DNA from: Streptomyces daqingensis
GTDB lineage: Bacteria; Actinomycetota; Actinomycetes; Streptomycetales; Streptomycetaceae
Assembly (NCBI RefSeq): GCF_014645895.1
Contig: NZ_BMMP01000011.1
Location: forward strand, 207,473-271,472
Reading direction: 5' to 3'
DNA: 64,000 nucleotides
A program made the position numbers and the translations under genes. Numbering within the stretch: the first letter of the stretch is position 1; each line of letters begins with the position of its first letter. This document shows, piece by piece, positions 53,137 through 61,004 of this stretch. Under the pieces are notes generated by a model that saw only the letters and a program-made list of their open reading frames with translations, did no database searches and was not told the DNA's origin.

Positions 53137-54780
53137 TCAGCGGAAGCGGAACGCCTTGAGGGCCTTGAGCGAGACGCTCATGAACGCCGCGTACTTCTCG
53201 TCGTCCATGCCGAACGAGGGCGCCATCGGCATCAGCCGCTGGTGGGCGACGGTCTGCGGATGGGTGAACTTGAGGATGCCCTCCGCGCCGTGCCGTCTGC
53301 CGATGCCCGACTCGCCGATGCCGCCCATCGGGGCCTGCACGCTGCCGTACGCGGCGGCGTACCCCTCGTTGACGTTGACGGTGCCCGCGCGCAGCCGCCC
53401 CGCGACCTCCCGTGCGGTGCGCCCGTTGCCGCCCCACACGCTCGCGTTCAAGCCGTACGCGGTCGAGTTGACGAGTCCGACGGCCTCGTCCACGTCCGAG
53501 TAGCGGTACACGGAGACGACGGGCCCGAAGGTCTCCTCGGAGCACACGGCCATCGGCGCCTCGACACCGTCGAGGATCGTCGGCTCGAAGAACAGCGGGC
53601 CGACGTCCGGCCTGGCGCGCCCGCCGGCGAGCACCTTGGCGCCCTTCGCGACGGCCTCCTCGACGTGCCGGGTGACGTTCGCCAGCTGCTTCTGCGAGAC
53701 GAGTGAGCCCATGTCCGCGCCGAAGGCGAGGGACGATCCGAGCTTCATCCGCTTGGTGCGGGCGACGAAGCGCTCCAGGAAGGCGTCCGCCACCGACTCC
53801 TGCACGTACAGCCGCTCGATCGAGATGCACAGCTGCCCGGCGGACGAGAAGCAGGCCCGCACCGCTCCGTCCGCGGCCTTGTCCAGGTCGGCGTCCGGCA
53901 GCACGATCATGCCGTTCTTGCCGCCGAGCTCCAGCGAGCAGCCCACCAGCCGGGCGGCGGCGAGCTGCGCGACGCTGCGGCCCGTCTGCGTCGAACCCGT
54001 GAACGAGACGTAGTCGCCGCCCTCGACGACCGCGGGCCCCACCACGGGACCGTCCCCGATGACGATCTGCCAGACCTCCTCGGGCAGCCCGGCTTCGATC
54101 AGGAGCCGCCGGGCCCACATCGCGCTCAGCGCCGTCTCCGTGTCCGGCTTCATCACGACGGCGTTGCCGGACACGAATGCCGGAAGGGCGTCCCCGACGG
54201 ACAGTTCGAGGGGGTAGTTCCAGGGGGCGATCTGCCCGACGACGCCGCGGGGGTGGCGCAGTTCGGTCACCTTGGTCAGCACCGGGATCGCCCCCGTGTG
54301 CCGCTTCGGCCGCAGGTACGCCGGGGCCTTCCGCCCGTAGTGGCGGGCGGCGACGGACACCGCCAGCACCTCCTCGTGCGCGTGGAGGCGGGTCTTGCCC
54401 GTCTGCAACTGGATCAGGTCCAGCACCTCGTTCTGCCGCGCCAGGAGGAGGTCGTGGAAGCGGAGCAGGACGGCGGCGCGCTGCCTCACGGGCGTCGCCG
54501 CCCAGGCGCGCTGGGCCTCACGGGCACGGCCGAACGCGGCAGTCACGTCCTCGGGGGTGGCCTCGGGCAGTTCGGCGAGGCGCTCCCCCGTGAAGGGCGA
54601 GTGGGTGGGCGTGCTGCCGCTCCCCCTCACTCCCTTCGTGAGGCGGGCGACGAGGTCAGGGGTGACCACCTCGGCAGCGGTGCGCACTCCCGCGGGTGCT
54701 GCTGCGACGGGATTGCCCGCACCGCTCCCCTCGGCGGCGCCGGTGCCCTGCTTCTCTCGCGTGTCCTGCGTGTCCGTCAT
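53137..54780 (-). CDS. Aldehyde dehydrogenase (succinate-semialdehyde type)
   Basis: 547 residues from the ATG at 54780; the frame stays open far upstream through another gene but that part is not coding here. NAD(P) contacts PWNYPLELSVGDALPA and FTGSTQTGRSVAQ, catalytic glutamate in ELGGKNGMIVL, catalytic cysteine in SAGQLCISIERLY, and EETFGPVVSVYRY. The best relatives by pattern are NADP-linked succinate-semialdehyde dehydrogenases. There is no ribosome site; TAGTCT ends seven bases before the ATG, consistent with a leaderless message. Confidence 0.92.
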   Translation of the reverse strand: MTDTQDTREKQGTGAAEGSGAGNPVAAAPAGVRTAAEVVTPDLVARLTKGVRGSGSTPTHSPFTGERLAELPEATPEDVTAAFGRAREAQRAWAATPVRQRAAVLLRFHDLLLARQNEVLDLIQLQTGKTRLHAHEEVLAVSVAARHYGRKAPAYLRPKRHTGAIPVLTKVTELRHPRGVVGQIAPWNYPLELSVGDALPAFVSGNAVVMKPDTETALSAMWARRLLIEAGLPEEVWQIVIGDGPVVGPAVVEGGDYVSFTGSTQTGRSVAQLAAARLVGCSLELGGKNGMIVLPDADLDKAADGAVRACFSSAGQLCISIERLYVQESVADAFLERFVARTKRMKLGSSLAFGADMGSLVSQKQLANVTRHVEEAVAKGAKVLAGGRARPDVGPLFFEPTILDGVEAPMAVCSEETFGPVVSVYRYSDVDEAVGLVNSTAYGLNASVWGGNGRTAREVAGRLRAGTVNVNEGYAAAYGSVQAPMGGIGESGIGRRHGAEGILKFTHPQTVAHQRLMPMAPSFGMDDEKYAAFMSVSLKALKAFRFR

Positions 54781-54843
54781 GCGCCAGAGACTACGACCGC
54801 CGCAACGCGCTGCATACCCGACGGTAACCACTTTCACCGAATC

Positions 54844-54861
54844 TGCCAGTGAACGCTGGCA
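54844..54861. promoter_or_regulatory. Operator-like dyad upstream of the aldehyde dehydrogenase gene
   Basis: TGCCAG-N6-CTGGCA, a perfect palindrome about 65 bases before the start codon, in the right place for a repressor or activator site. Confidence 0.4.
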
Positions 54862-54980
54862 CGACGGCCGTTGAGCGGGATGCGGCCGGTTCGCGCGGGC
54901 TCGCGCCCGGGCTGTACGGGCTCCTGTCCGGGCTGTGGCGGGCACTCGCGGCCCCCAGGGTCCGCCGATCGGTATGCGCT

Positions 54981-57900
54981 CTAGCGTCCCGTCGACCGGT
55001 AGGTGTCGGCGACGGCCTCGAAGTGACGGTCGATCTCCGCCTTGTTGGTCTTCGAGCCCATCACGAGCAGCAGGTGGTAGCGCCCGTCGAGGATCATCGC
55101 CCGGTTGCGGGCGTACACGTCGCGCCCGCCGTCGCGCCAGCTGAACGTGCCCTCGGCCATCGCCGTGGCACCGACGTCGATGCGGCGCAGACCGGACGTC
55201 GAGGCCCACTCCGACGCGCGGTACGCCGCCAGCTCCGGCTCGTCGTCGCTCTGGTAGGCCATCGGGTCGCCGCCGTACTTCTTCGTACTGTCCCGGCCGT
55301 TGACGACGACCATCTCGACCGCGCCGCCGTTGTACCGGACCTGGCCGCGGCCGGTCGTGGACCGGCGGTCCCACTCGCGGGGCACCGCGATCTGGAAGCC
55401 CGCGGGATCGCGGCTCAGCTTGTATCCCTCGGGGACCTTGCCGGCGGGCCCCGGGTTCTGCGGCTTGTCGGCGCCGCCCTTGCCGCCGCCGCTGCCGCCG
55501 CCGTCGCCCTTGCCGGAGTCCTCCTGACCGGAGCCGCCGCCCGAGCCGCCGCCGTCCGGCTCCGCGGAGCGGCTGTCGCCGCCCACCGAGCCGCGCTGCT
55601 GGTTCGAGGCGCCGGCGCCGCCCTCGGGCATGAACCACATCGCGTACAGCACGGCGCCCGTCATGCCCAGTAAGACCAGCCCCAGGAGCAGGCGCCCCAG
55701 CTTGAGCGGACTGCCGCCGGACCGGCCGCTCTTCCTCTCCCGCACGCGGCGGGGCCGCTCCCGGACGGGCGGCGCCGCGGCAGCCGGAGGCGGCACGTCG
55801 TACGCGGCCCCCCGAGGCGCGGCGTACGACGCCGCGGGCGGCGGCGCCTCGGGCACCGAGTGGGACGGAGCCACGGGAGGGGCGGGACGCTCGGGTCTCG
55901 TGTGCTTCGGCCTGCTCCGCTTCTGCCGCTTCCGCTCCGCCGCCGCGGCACGCCTCTCCGCCCGCCTCCTGCGGACGAGTTCGCCGCGCCTGCGCAGGAT
56001 CGGCAACCGGCGCGGATCGGACGGGCCGCCCGACTCCAGGGACGGTGCGTAGACGGTGTGCCATCCGGCGTCGGGCTCCGGTGCCGACCGCACCAGGGAA
56101 CGCAGCCAGCCCCGCAGCTCCTCGAAGTCCGGCCGCTCCGTAGGGTCCTGGCGCATCAGCGACTCGACGACGGGACGCAGCGGCCCGCAGTCCTCCGCGA
56201 AGGCAGGCGGCTCGGCGCAGACCATCTGCACCAGCTCGGCGACGTCGTCCTCCGGGTAAGGGGCGTGGCCCTGCACCGCGCGGAAGAGGAGCACGCCCAG
56301 CGCCCACAGGTCCGCGGAGGGGCCGACGGGCGGCGCCAGCCGCCAGTTGGCGTGCACAGGCCCGGCCTGCTCGGGGGCCCAGCGCTCGCTGACCGCACCC
56401 ACGATCGTCATACGGGCGTGCCGCGCCCGCTCGGCCGCCAGCGCGGTGGTGGGGCCGCGGTAGTGCTCAGGGTCGCCGTCCGCCTCGGGGTCTCCCCAGG
56501 AGAGGTTCTCCTCGTCCGGCTCGACGGGGTACGCGTCGTCCTCCTGCTCGTACGGGACGAGGTCACCGCTGAACTCGTCCGCGTCACCGGCGTATGGGGA
56601 CTCCGCATGCTCGGAAGCGGCGTACTCGGAAGCGGCGTACTCGGCAGCGGTGTACTCGGAAGCGGGGCTCGCCGCGGACGGGGGTTCGTCCTGCTCCTGC
56701 CCGGGGTGGGCGCGGGGGCTGTCCGACCGCCAGGAGGCCCTGACGGGAAGGCTGTTGGGGGGACGCGAGCCGGGCAGATCACTCGGGCTGACCTCGTCCT
56801 CCCCCGAGGGCAGCCAGCGCACGCAGTCGTCCGGTGCGGGATGCGAGCCGTACGGGCTGCCTGTCCGGCCGGCGCCGTCCGTGCCGTGTACGTGCTCCCC
56901 GTGGCGATCCCCCTCCGCGCCGGTCGCCCGGGCGGCGACGCCGCGCCGGGTGCCCGCCTGGTAGGCGGCTATCGCGTCACTGCGCGGCCCCCTCGTCCCG
57001 CGGTGGTGCCGGCCTGGCCCGGTGCGGCCCGGCTCAGCACTGCCCGGCACAGCACTGTCCGGCGCACTGCGGTCCGGCTGTCCGGCAACCGGGTCCGGAA
57101 GGCCGGTTCCCGGTCCCTCCAGGCCGAATATGCCGCGCGGGCCCCGGTCCTCGCCGGAGCGGTGCGTCGGTTCTCCGGCGGGCTGCGGCGTGACGGGATA
57201 CCCGGCGGATCTCCCGCCGTCCTCGTCCTCCTGCCTCGCGTCGAAACCCTCCGGCAGCGCGGTGTCCGTCCACATCCCGCGGTAGGGGCCGGGCGCACTC
57301 CCCGTGCCCCCGGGCTCGCCGCCGGTTCCGTCCGTGCCTCGCAGGGAGGGGTCGCCGGGGATGGCGCCGGTGGGCGGGAGCGGTGCCGGGCCCGCGTCGG
57401 GAAGGGGGTTGTAGCCGCAGAGGGCCTCCTCCGCCGCGGCCACGGCGAGGCCCGTGAGCAGAGCGCGCCCGTCGTCGCAGATCAGGACCGTGCGCGCCGT
57501 GACGTTGCGGTGCGTCCAGCCGTGCGCGTGCACGGTGCGCAACGCGGTGAGCACGTCCGCGGCGATCTCGGCCGCGCGATGGGCCGTGAGGGTCTGGTCC
57601 CGCAGCAGCGCAGCCAGTGGCGTCGCGGGCAGCAGCTCGCTGACGATCCACAGGCCGTCGCCCTCGACGAACACGTCGAAGACCTGGTCGAGCCGCGGAT
57701 GGTCAGGGATGCGCGCGGCCGCTACGGCCGCCTCGACGGCCCTGCGCACCGCCGGGTCCGCCGGCCTGCGCGTGGCGCGCCCCACGGAACCGCGAAAGCG
57801 TCCCTCGCCGGCGGCGCCGCCCGGAGCGCCGTCGCCGACGAACTCCGCGTCCACGACCTCCGGCAACGGGATCTGACGCACCAGCACTTCCTGCCCGCTG

Positions 57901-58010
57901 GCTGTGTCGTACGCGACCGATTCGGCCAAGTAGTAGGCGTCGGCCGGTGGTTGCGGCAAGCGGTAGCGGTCGGCGAGCAGCCGTCCCGCCTTGCCGGCGT
58001 AGTCCTCCAC
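54981..58010 (-). CDS. Transmembrane Ser/Thr pseudokinase
   Basis: 1009 residues from a GTG at 58010 with GGGAGG nearby upstream. A kinase fold is split by a 330-residue disordered insert. Catalytic residues are lost: no glycine loop, Arg45 in place of the VAVK lysine (LVRQIP), HRN at 167-169 instead of HRD, and TGL at 186-188 instead of DFG. The C-lobe resumes at SADLWALGVLLFRAVQG. A basic linker, one membrane helix (LLLGLVLLGMTGAVLYAMWF) and an outer domain follow (PEGYKLSRDPAGFQIAVP). The outer domain resembles that of the upstream active kinase. Likely a regulatory partner. Confidence 0.88.
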   Translation of the reverse strand: MEDYAGKAGRLLADRYRLPQPPADAYYLAESVAYDTASGQEVLVRQIPLPEVVDAEFVGDGAPGGAAGEGRFRGSVGRATRRPADPAVRRAVEAAVAAARIPDHPRLDQVFDVFVEGDGLWIVSELLPATPLAALLRDQTLTAHRAAEIAADVLTALRTVHAHGWTHRNVTARTVLICDDGRALLTGLAVAAAEEALCGYNPLPDAGPAPLPPTGAIPGDPSLRGTDGTGGEPGGTGSAPGPYRGMWTDTALPEGFDARQEDEDGGRSAGYPVTPQPAGEPTHRSGEDRGPRGIFGLEGPGTGLPDPVAGQPDRSAPDSAVPGSAEPGRTGPGRHHRGTRGPRSDAIAAYQAGTRRGVAARATGAEGDRHGEHVHGTDGAGRTGSPYGSHPAPDDCVRWLPSGEDEVSPSDLPGSRPPNSLPVRASWRSDSPRAHPGQEQDEPPSAASPASEYTAAEYAASEYAASEHAESPYAGDADEFSGDLVPYEQEDDAYPVEPDEENLSWGDPEADGDPEHYRGPTTALAAERARHARMTIVGAVSERWAPEQAGPVHANWRLAPPVGPSADLWALGVLLFRAVQGHAPYPEDDVAELVQMVCAEPPAFAEDCGPLRPVVESLMRQDPTERPDFEELRGWLRSLVRSAPEPDAGWHTVYAPSLESGGPSDPRRLPILRRRGELVRRRRAERRAAAAERKRQKRSRPKHTRPERPAPPVAPSHSVPEAPPPAASYAAPRGAAYDVPPPAAAAPPVRERPRRVRERKSGRSGGSPLKLGRLLLGLVLLGMTGAVLYAMWFMPEGGAGASNQQRGSVGGDSRSAEPDGGGSGGGSGQEDSGKGDGGGSGGGKGGADKPQNPGPAGKVPEGYKLSRDPAGFQIAVPREWDRRSTTGRGQVRYNGGAVEMVVVNGRDSTKKYGGDPMAYQSDDEPELAAYRASEWASTSGLRRIDVGATAMAEGTFSWRDGGRDVYARNRAMILDGRYHLLLVMGSKTNKAEIDRHFEAVADTYRSTGR

Positions 58011-58247
58011 GACACCTCCCCACAACGCGCGAGACCGTCGATTCCCCACTGCATCCGCATCTTTGCGGACGGACACCGGTCTGCGGCCATTCACGATACG
58101 TGCCCGCACTGTCAGGCGCGGCCGCTCCGCGAACCTGCCGCTGCCCTCGGCGCCCGCGTCAGGCCGGGCGCGACAGCTCCCCCGGTTCCTGTTGCCCGGA
58201 GCGGCCTCTCTCCCAACGTCCCCCGAAACGCTGCGGGGGAACCGCTC

Positions 58248-60254
58248 TCAGTCGAGCGGCTTGAAGGTCTCGAACGCCGTCTCACGCAGGGTCCGGCACT
58301 CCTCGTCGTCCCACTTGTCGGCCCTGCAAGTGATCATTATCGCGAAGCCGTGTGAACTGTCGGCCTTGAAACCGCGGTTGAGGACCCGCACCCTCTTGCC
58401 GTCCTCATCGCGTTCGAACTGCCAGTCCGCGACGCTCGGATAGTCCCGCCAGTCCACCTTCTTTATGCCCCTGAGCTTGTAGCCGCTGCTGTTGCTCACG
58501 GCGGGCTCGAGGGCGCGCCACGTCGCGGCGGCGTCCGACTTGGGGCTGCCGCTGAAGTCGACCTGGAGCTTCGGCAGGCCTCCACCGGAGTACTTGGCCC
58601 CGGAGTTGGTACCGGCGATGCCGACGCGTTCGAAGTCCTTCGGCATGGCGATGCTGAAGTGGAAGCGCTTGTTGGTGACCTGCTCGTAGTCGTCCGGAAG
58701 CGAACCGCCCTCGTCTCCGGGCTCCTCGTCGTCGCCCCCCTCACCGGAGGACTCCTCGGGGGCGGGGGACGGCGCGGACTCCTCGCCGCCCTCGTCCTTC
58801 CCGTCCTTCTTGTCGCCGGTGCCCTTCTCGCCCTTGGCGCCCTCTCCGGAGCCGCCCGAAGCGGCGGCGTCCTTACCGGACTTGCCACCCTCGCCGCCGT
58901 CCCCCGCGTTGACGAAGAGGACGGCCACGAGCGCCAGCACTGCGGCGACGGCCGCGGCAGCGATGCCCCACGTCCGGCGCGGATACCTGTTCGCGAGCGC
59001 CGCGAAGGTGGTCGTGCCGCCGCTGGGCGGCGCGGCTCCCGCACCCGAGGCGGCGGGAGCGGCCTTCGCACCCCCGGTGGCCTCTCCGCCGGCCGAGTCG
59101 GACTCGCCGACTCCGGCGGAGGGGGACGCCGACGGCTCCCCGGACGCGGTCCCGGCCCCCGCTGCCGCACCAGCCGCACCGGCGGCGGCACCCGCGACGG
59201 CGGGCGACTTCGCACCCCTGCGCTTGTCGGAGTTCTTCCTGCCGGCGCCCTTCGCGTCGCGGCCCGCCCTTGGAGCGTCCGTTCCGCTCTCCTTGCCGCC
59301 GCCCGGCTCGCCGCCCTCGGGCTTCGACGTCTCGTCGGCCTCGCCGTCCTTGCCCGCACCGTCCGGCGCCGCAGGAAGGACGGCCGTCGAACCGCCGCCG
59401 CTCCGGTCCGCTGCCGCGGACGCCGCTCCGCTTCCCGCCGCGACGGGCTGCAGCAGATCGCGGGCGCCCGCGACGTCGAGCCGCTTCTCCGGGTCCTTCG
59501 TGAGCAGCCCGAAGATCACTTCTTCCAGTTCCCCGGCCTGCTTCGGCGGCGGCACGGGCTCCGTCATCACCGCCGTCAGAGTCGATATCGCCGACCCCTT
59601 GTCATACGGAGGACGGCCCTCGACCGCCGCGTAGAGCAGCGCCCCCAGCGACCACAGGTCGGCGGGCGGACCGGGAGGCTTGCCGCGCGCCCGCTCGGGC
59701 GAGATGTAGGACGGAGCACCCACCAGCATTCCCGTGGACGTGACGGACGGGTCGCCCTCCACCTTGGCGATGCCGAAGTCGGTCAGCACGACGCGGTCCG
59801 TGACGTCCTCCAGCAGGACGTTCGAAGGCTTCACATCGCGGTGCAGGACGCCTTCGCGGTGGGCGGCGCGCAGCACGTCGAGCACCGCCAGACCGACCTC
59901 GGCCGCCCGCTGCGGGGTCAGCGGGCCGTCCCTGCGGATGTGGTCGGCGAGCGAGCTGCCCTCGATCAGCTCCATGACGATCCAGGGCCGGTCGTCCTCG
60001 TCCACGACGTCGAAGACGGTCACGGCGCTGCCGCTGCGGATCCGGGCGATCGCCTTGGCCTCGCGGAGGGTGCGGGTGATCAGCCGCTGCTTCTCGTCCT
60101 CCTCGACGCTGGAGGGGAAACGCAGCTCCTTCACCGCCACGGAACGGCCGAGGATCTCGTCCTCGCCGCGCCATACGGTGCCCATACCGCCGCGCCCGAG
60201 GACATCCCCGAGCCGATAGCGCCCTCCTACCAGCCGCCCCGCGTCCTCGCTCAT
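58248..60254 (-). CDS. Transmembrane Ser/Thr protein kinase
   Basis: 668 residues from the ATG at 60254 with GAGGGG four bases upstream. A complete PknB-type kinase: glycine loop GRGGMGTVW (20-28), catalytic lysine K42 (VAVKEL), HRD 138-140 (LHRDVKPSN), DFG 159-161 and the PERA(R)G segment. A 190-residue A/G/P/E-rich linker leads to one membrane helix (IAAAAVAAVLALVAVLFV), an acidic spacer, and an outer domain (FHFSIAMPKDFERVGI, DWQFERDEDGKRV, ITCRADKWDDEECR). It is followed by a pseudokinase of the same layout, 237 bases downstream. Confidence 0.95.
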   Translation of the reverse strand: MSEDAGRLVGGRYRLGDVLGRGGMGTVWRGEDEILGRSVAVKELRFPSSVEEDEKQRLITRTLREAKAIARIRSGSAVTVFDVVDEDDRPWIVMELIEGSSLADHIRRDGPLTPQRAAEVGLAVLDVLRAAHREGVLHRDVKPSNVLLEDVTDRVVLTDFGIAKVEGDPSVTSTGMLVGAPSYISPERARGKPPGPPADLWSLGALLYAAVEGRPPYDKGSAISTLTAVMTEPVPPPKQAGELEEVIFGLLTKDPEKRLDVAGARDLLQPVAAGSGAASAAADRSGGGSTAVLPAAPDGAGKDGEADETSKPEGGEPGGGKESGTDAPRAGRDAKGAGRKNSDKRRGAKSPAVAGAAAGAAGAAAGAGTASGEPSASPSAGVGESDSAGGEATGGAKAAPAASGAGAAPPSGGTTTFAALANRYPRRTWGIAAAAVAAVLALVAVLFVNAGDGGEGGKSGKDAAASGGSGEGAKGEKGTGDKKDGKDEGGEESAPSPAPEESSGEGGDDEEPGDEGGSLPDDYEQVTNKRFHFSIAMPKDFERVGIAGTNSGAKYSGGGLPKLQVDFSGSPKSDAAATWRALEPAVSNSSGYKLRGIKKVDWRDYPSVADWQFERDEDGKRVRVLNRGFKADSSHGFAIMITCRADKWDDEECRTLRETAFETFKPLD

Positions 60255-60566
60255 GAATCCCCTCAAGTCCCTCAGCGACGGGCCCGCCCCAAGTCCCGCT
60301 CCATTGTGAACCATCAGGCCGGTACCCCGAATGCGGGGGCGCGCACGTACAGGGCGCTTGACGGTCCGTCACAAGCACCCCTGTTCACACCCTCCGCACC
60401 CGGCACACACCGGCCGCGCACCCGCAGTACGCGGTGCCGTCACAGGAGCACGACGGAGAGACGTACCGGTTGACCGGTTTTTGTACGAACAGCAGCCCTT
60501 TGTGGATCGCCCTACAACCCGCTGTTACGGTCACTCGGCGAACAAACAGCCAAGGGGGAGGCTTAC
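60255..60566. other. Divergent promoter region, kinase and WXG100-like operon
   Basis: 312 bases without a gene. TTGACC (60470-60475) within a repeated ACCGGTT/GACCGGTT is a possible -35, but no good -10 follows at 17-18 bases. A Gram-positive-like ribosome site (GGGGGAGG) ends the region. Confidence 0.4.
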
Positions 60567-60942
60567 ATGACCGAGTTCCGTATCGATGACCCGGGAAAGC
60601 TCGACAGGGCCGGGCAGGCGGAGAAGCAGATGGCGACGCGCGTCTCGGAACAGGGCCGTACGGGGGCAGCCGACGTGCGGGCAGGCGCGAAGGCGATGAG
60701 CGGGGGGGCAGTGGGCGGGGCAGCTGGGGGCTGCACTGGACGAGGGCGAAGCCGAGTGGGGACGCAAACTGAACCACCTGCGCAAGGCCCTCGACACCAC
60801 GGGATCCAACCTGATGCAGACGGCGAAGAACTTCCGCGAAGCCGAGGGTGACAACTCGCGCCGCCTCAGAGTGCAGCAAGAGCAGACGGACGCCACCTGG
60901 GAAGCCAAGAAACAGGTCACCGTCCTGCCTGACTTCGGCTGA
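60567..60942 (+). pseudogene. WXG100-like gene frameshifted at a G7 tract
   Basis: Starts ATG at 60567 with GGGGGAGG five bases upstream (MTEFRIDDPGKLDRAG). After codon 45 the coding frame moves by one at seven G residues (60702-60708); with six G the protein would continue as SGGQWAGQLGAALDEGEAEW..., giving 124 residues and ending VTVLPDFG at 60942. The W-A-G turn between two helices is typical of WXG100/ESAT-6-like type VII substrates. As written the product ends in an unrelated tail at 60851. It may be a sequencing slip, a true mutation or a switch. Confidence 0.75.
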
Positions 60943-61004
60943 GCAGATCCGACCGGCCGACCGGCTCTGACCATCTGACCAGAAGCACCGCGGGGGGAAC
61001 CATC

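Noticed and set aside
54781..56307. N-terminal extension of the aldehyde dehydrogenase frame to over 1000 residues
   Set aside because: The extra part runs through the pseudokinase gene in another frame and is R/G/A-rich without motifs; the true start is the ATG at 54780.
60690..60730. MSGGAV in the WXG100-like gene as a third copy of the signalling motif
   Set aside because: It arises exactly at the G7 frameshift and disappears in the repaired frame, so it is a coincidence.
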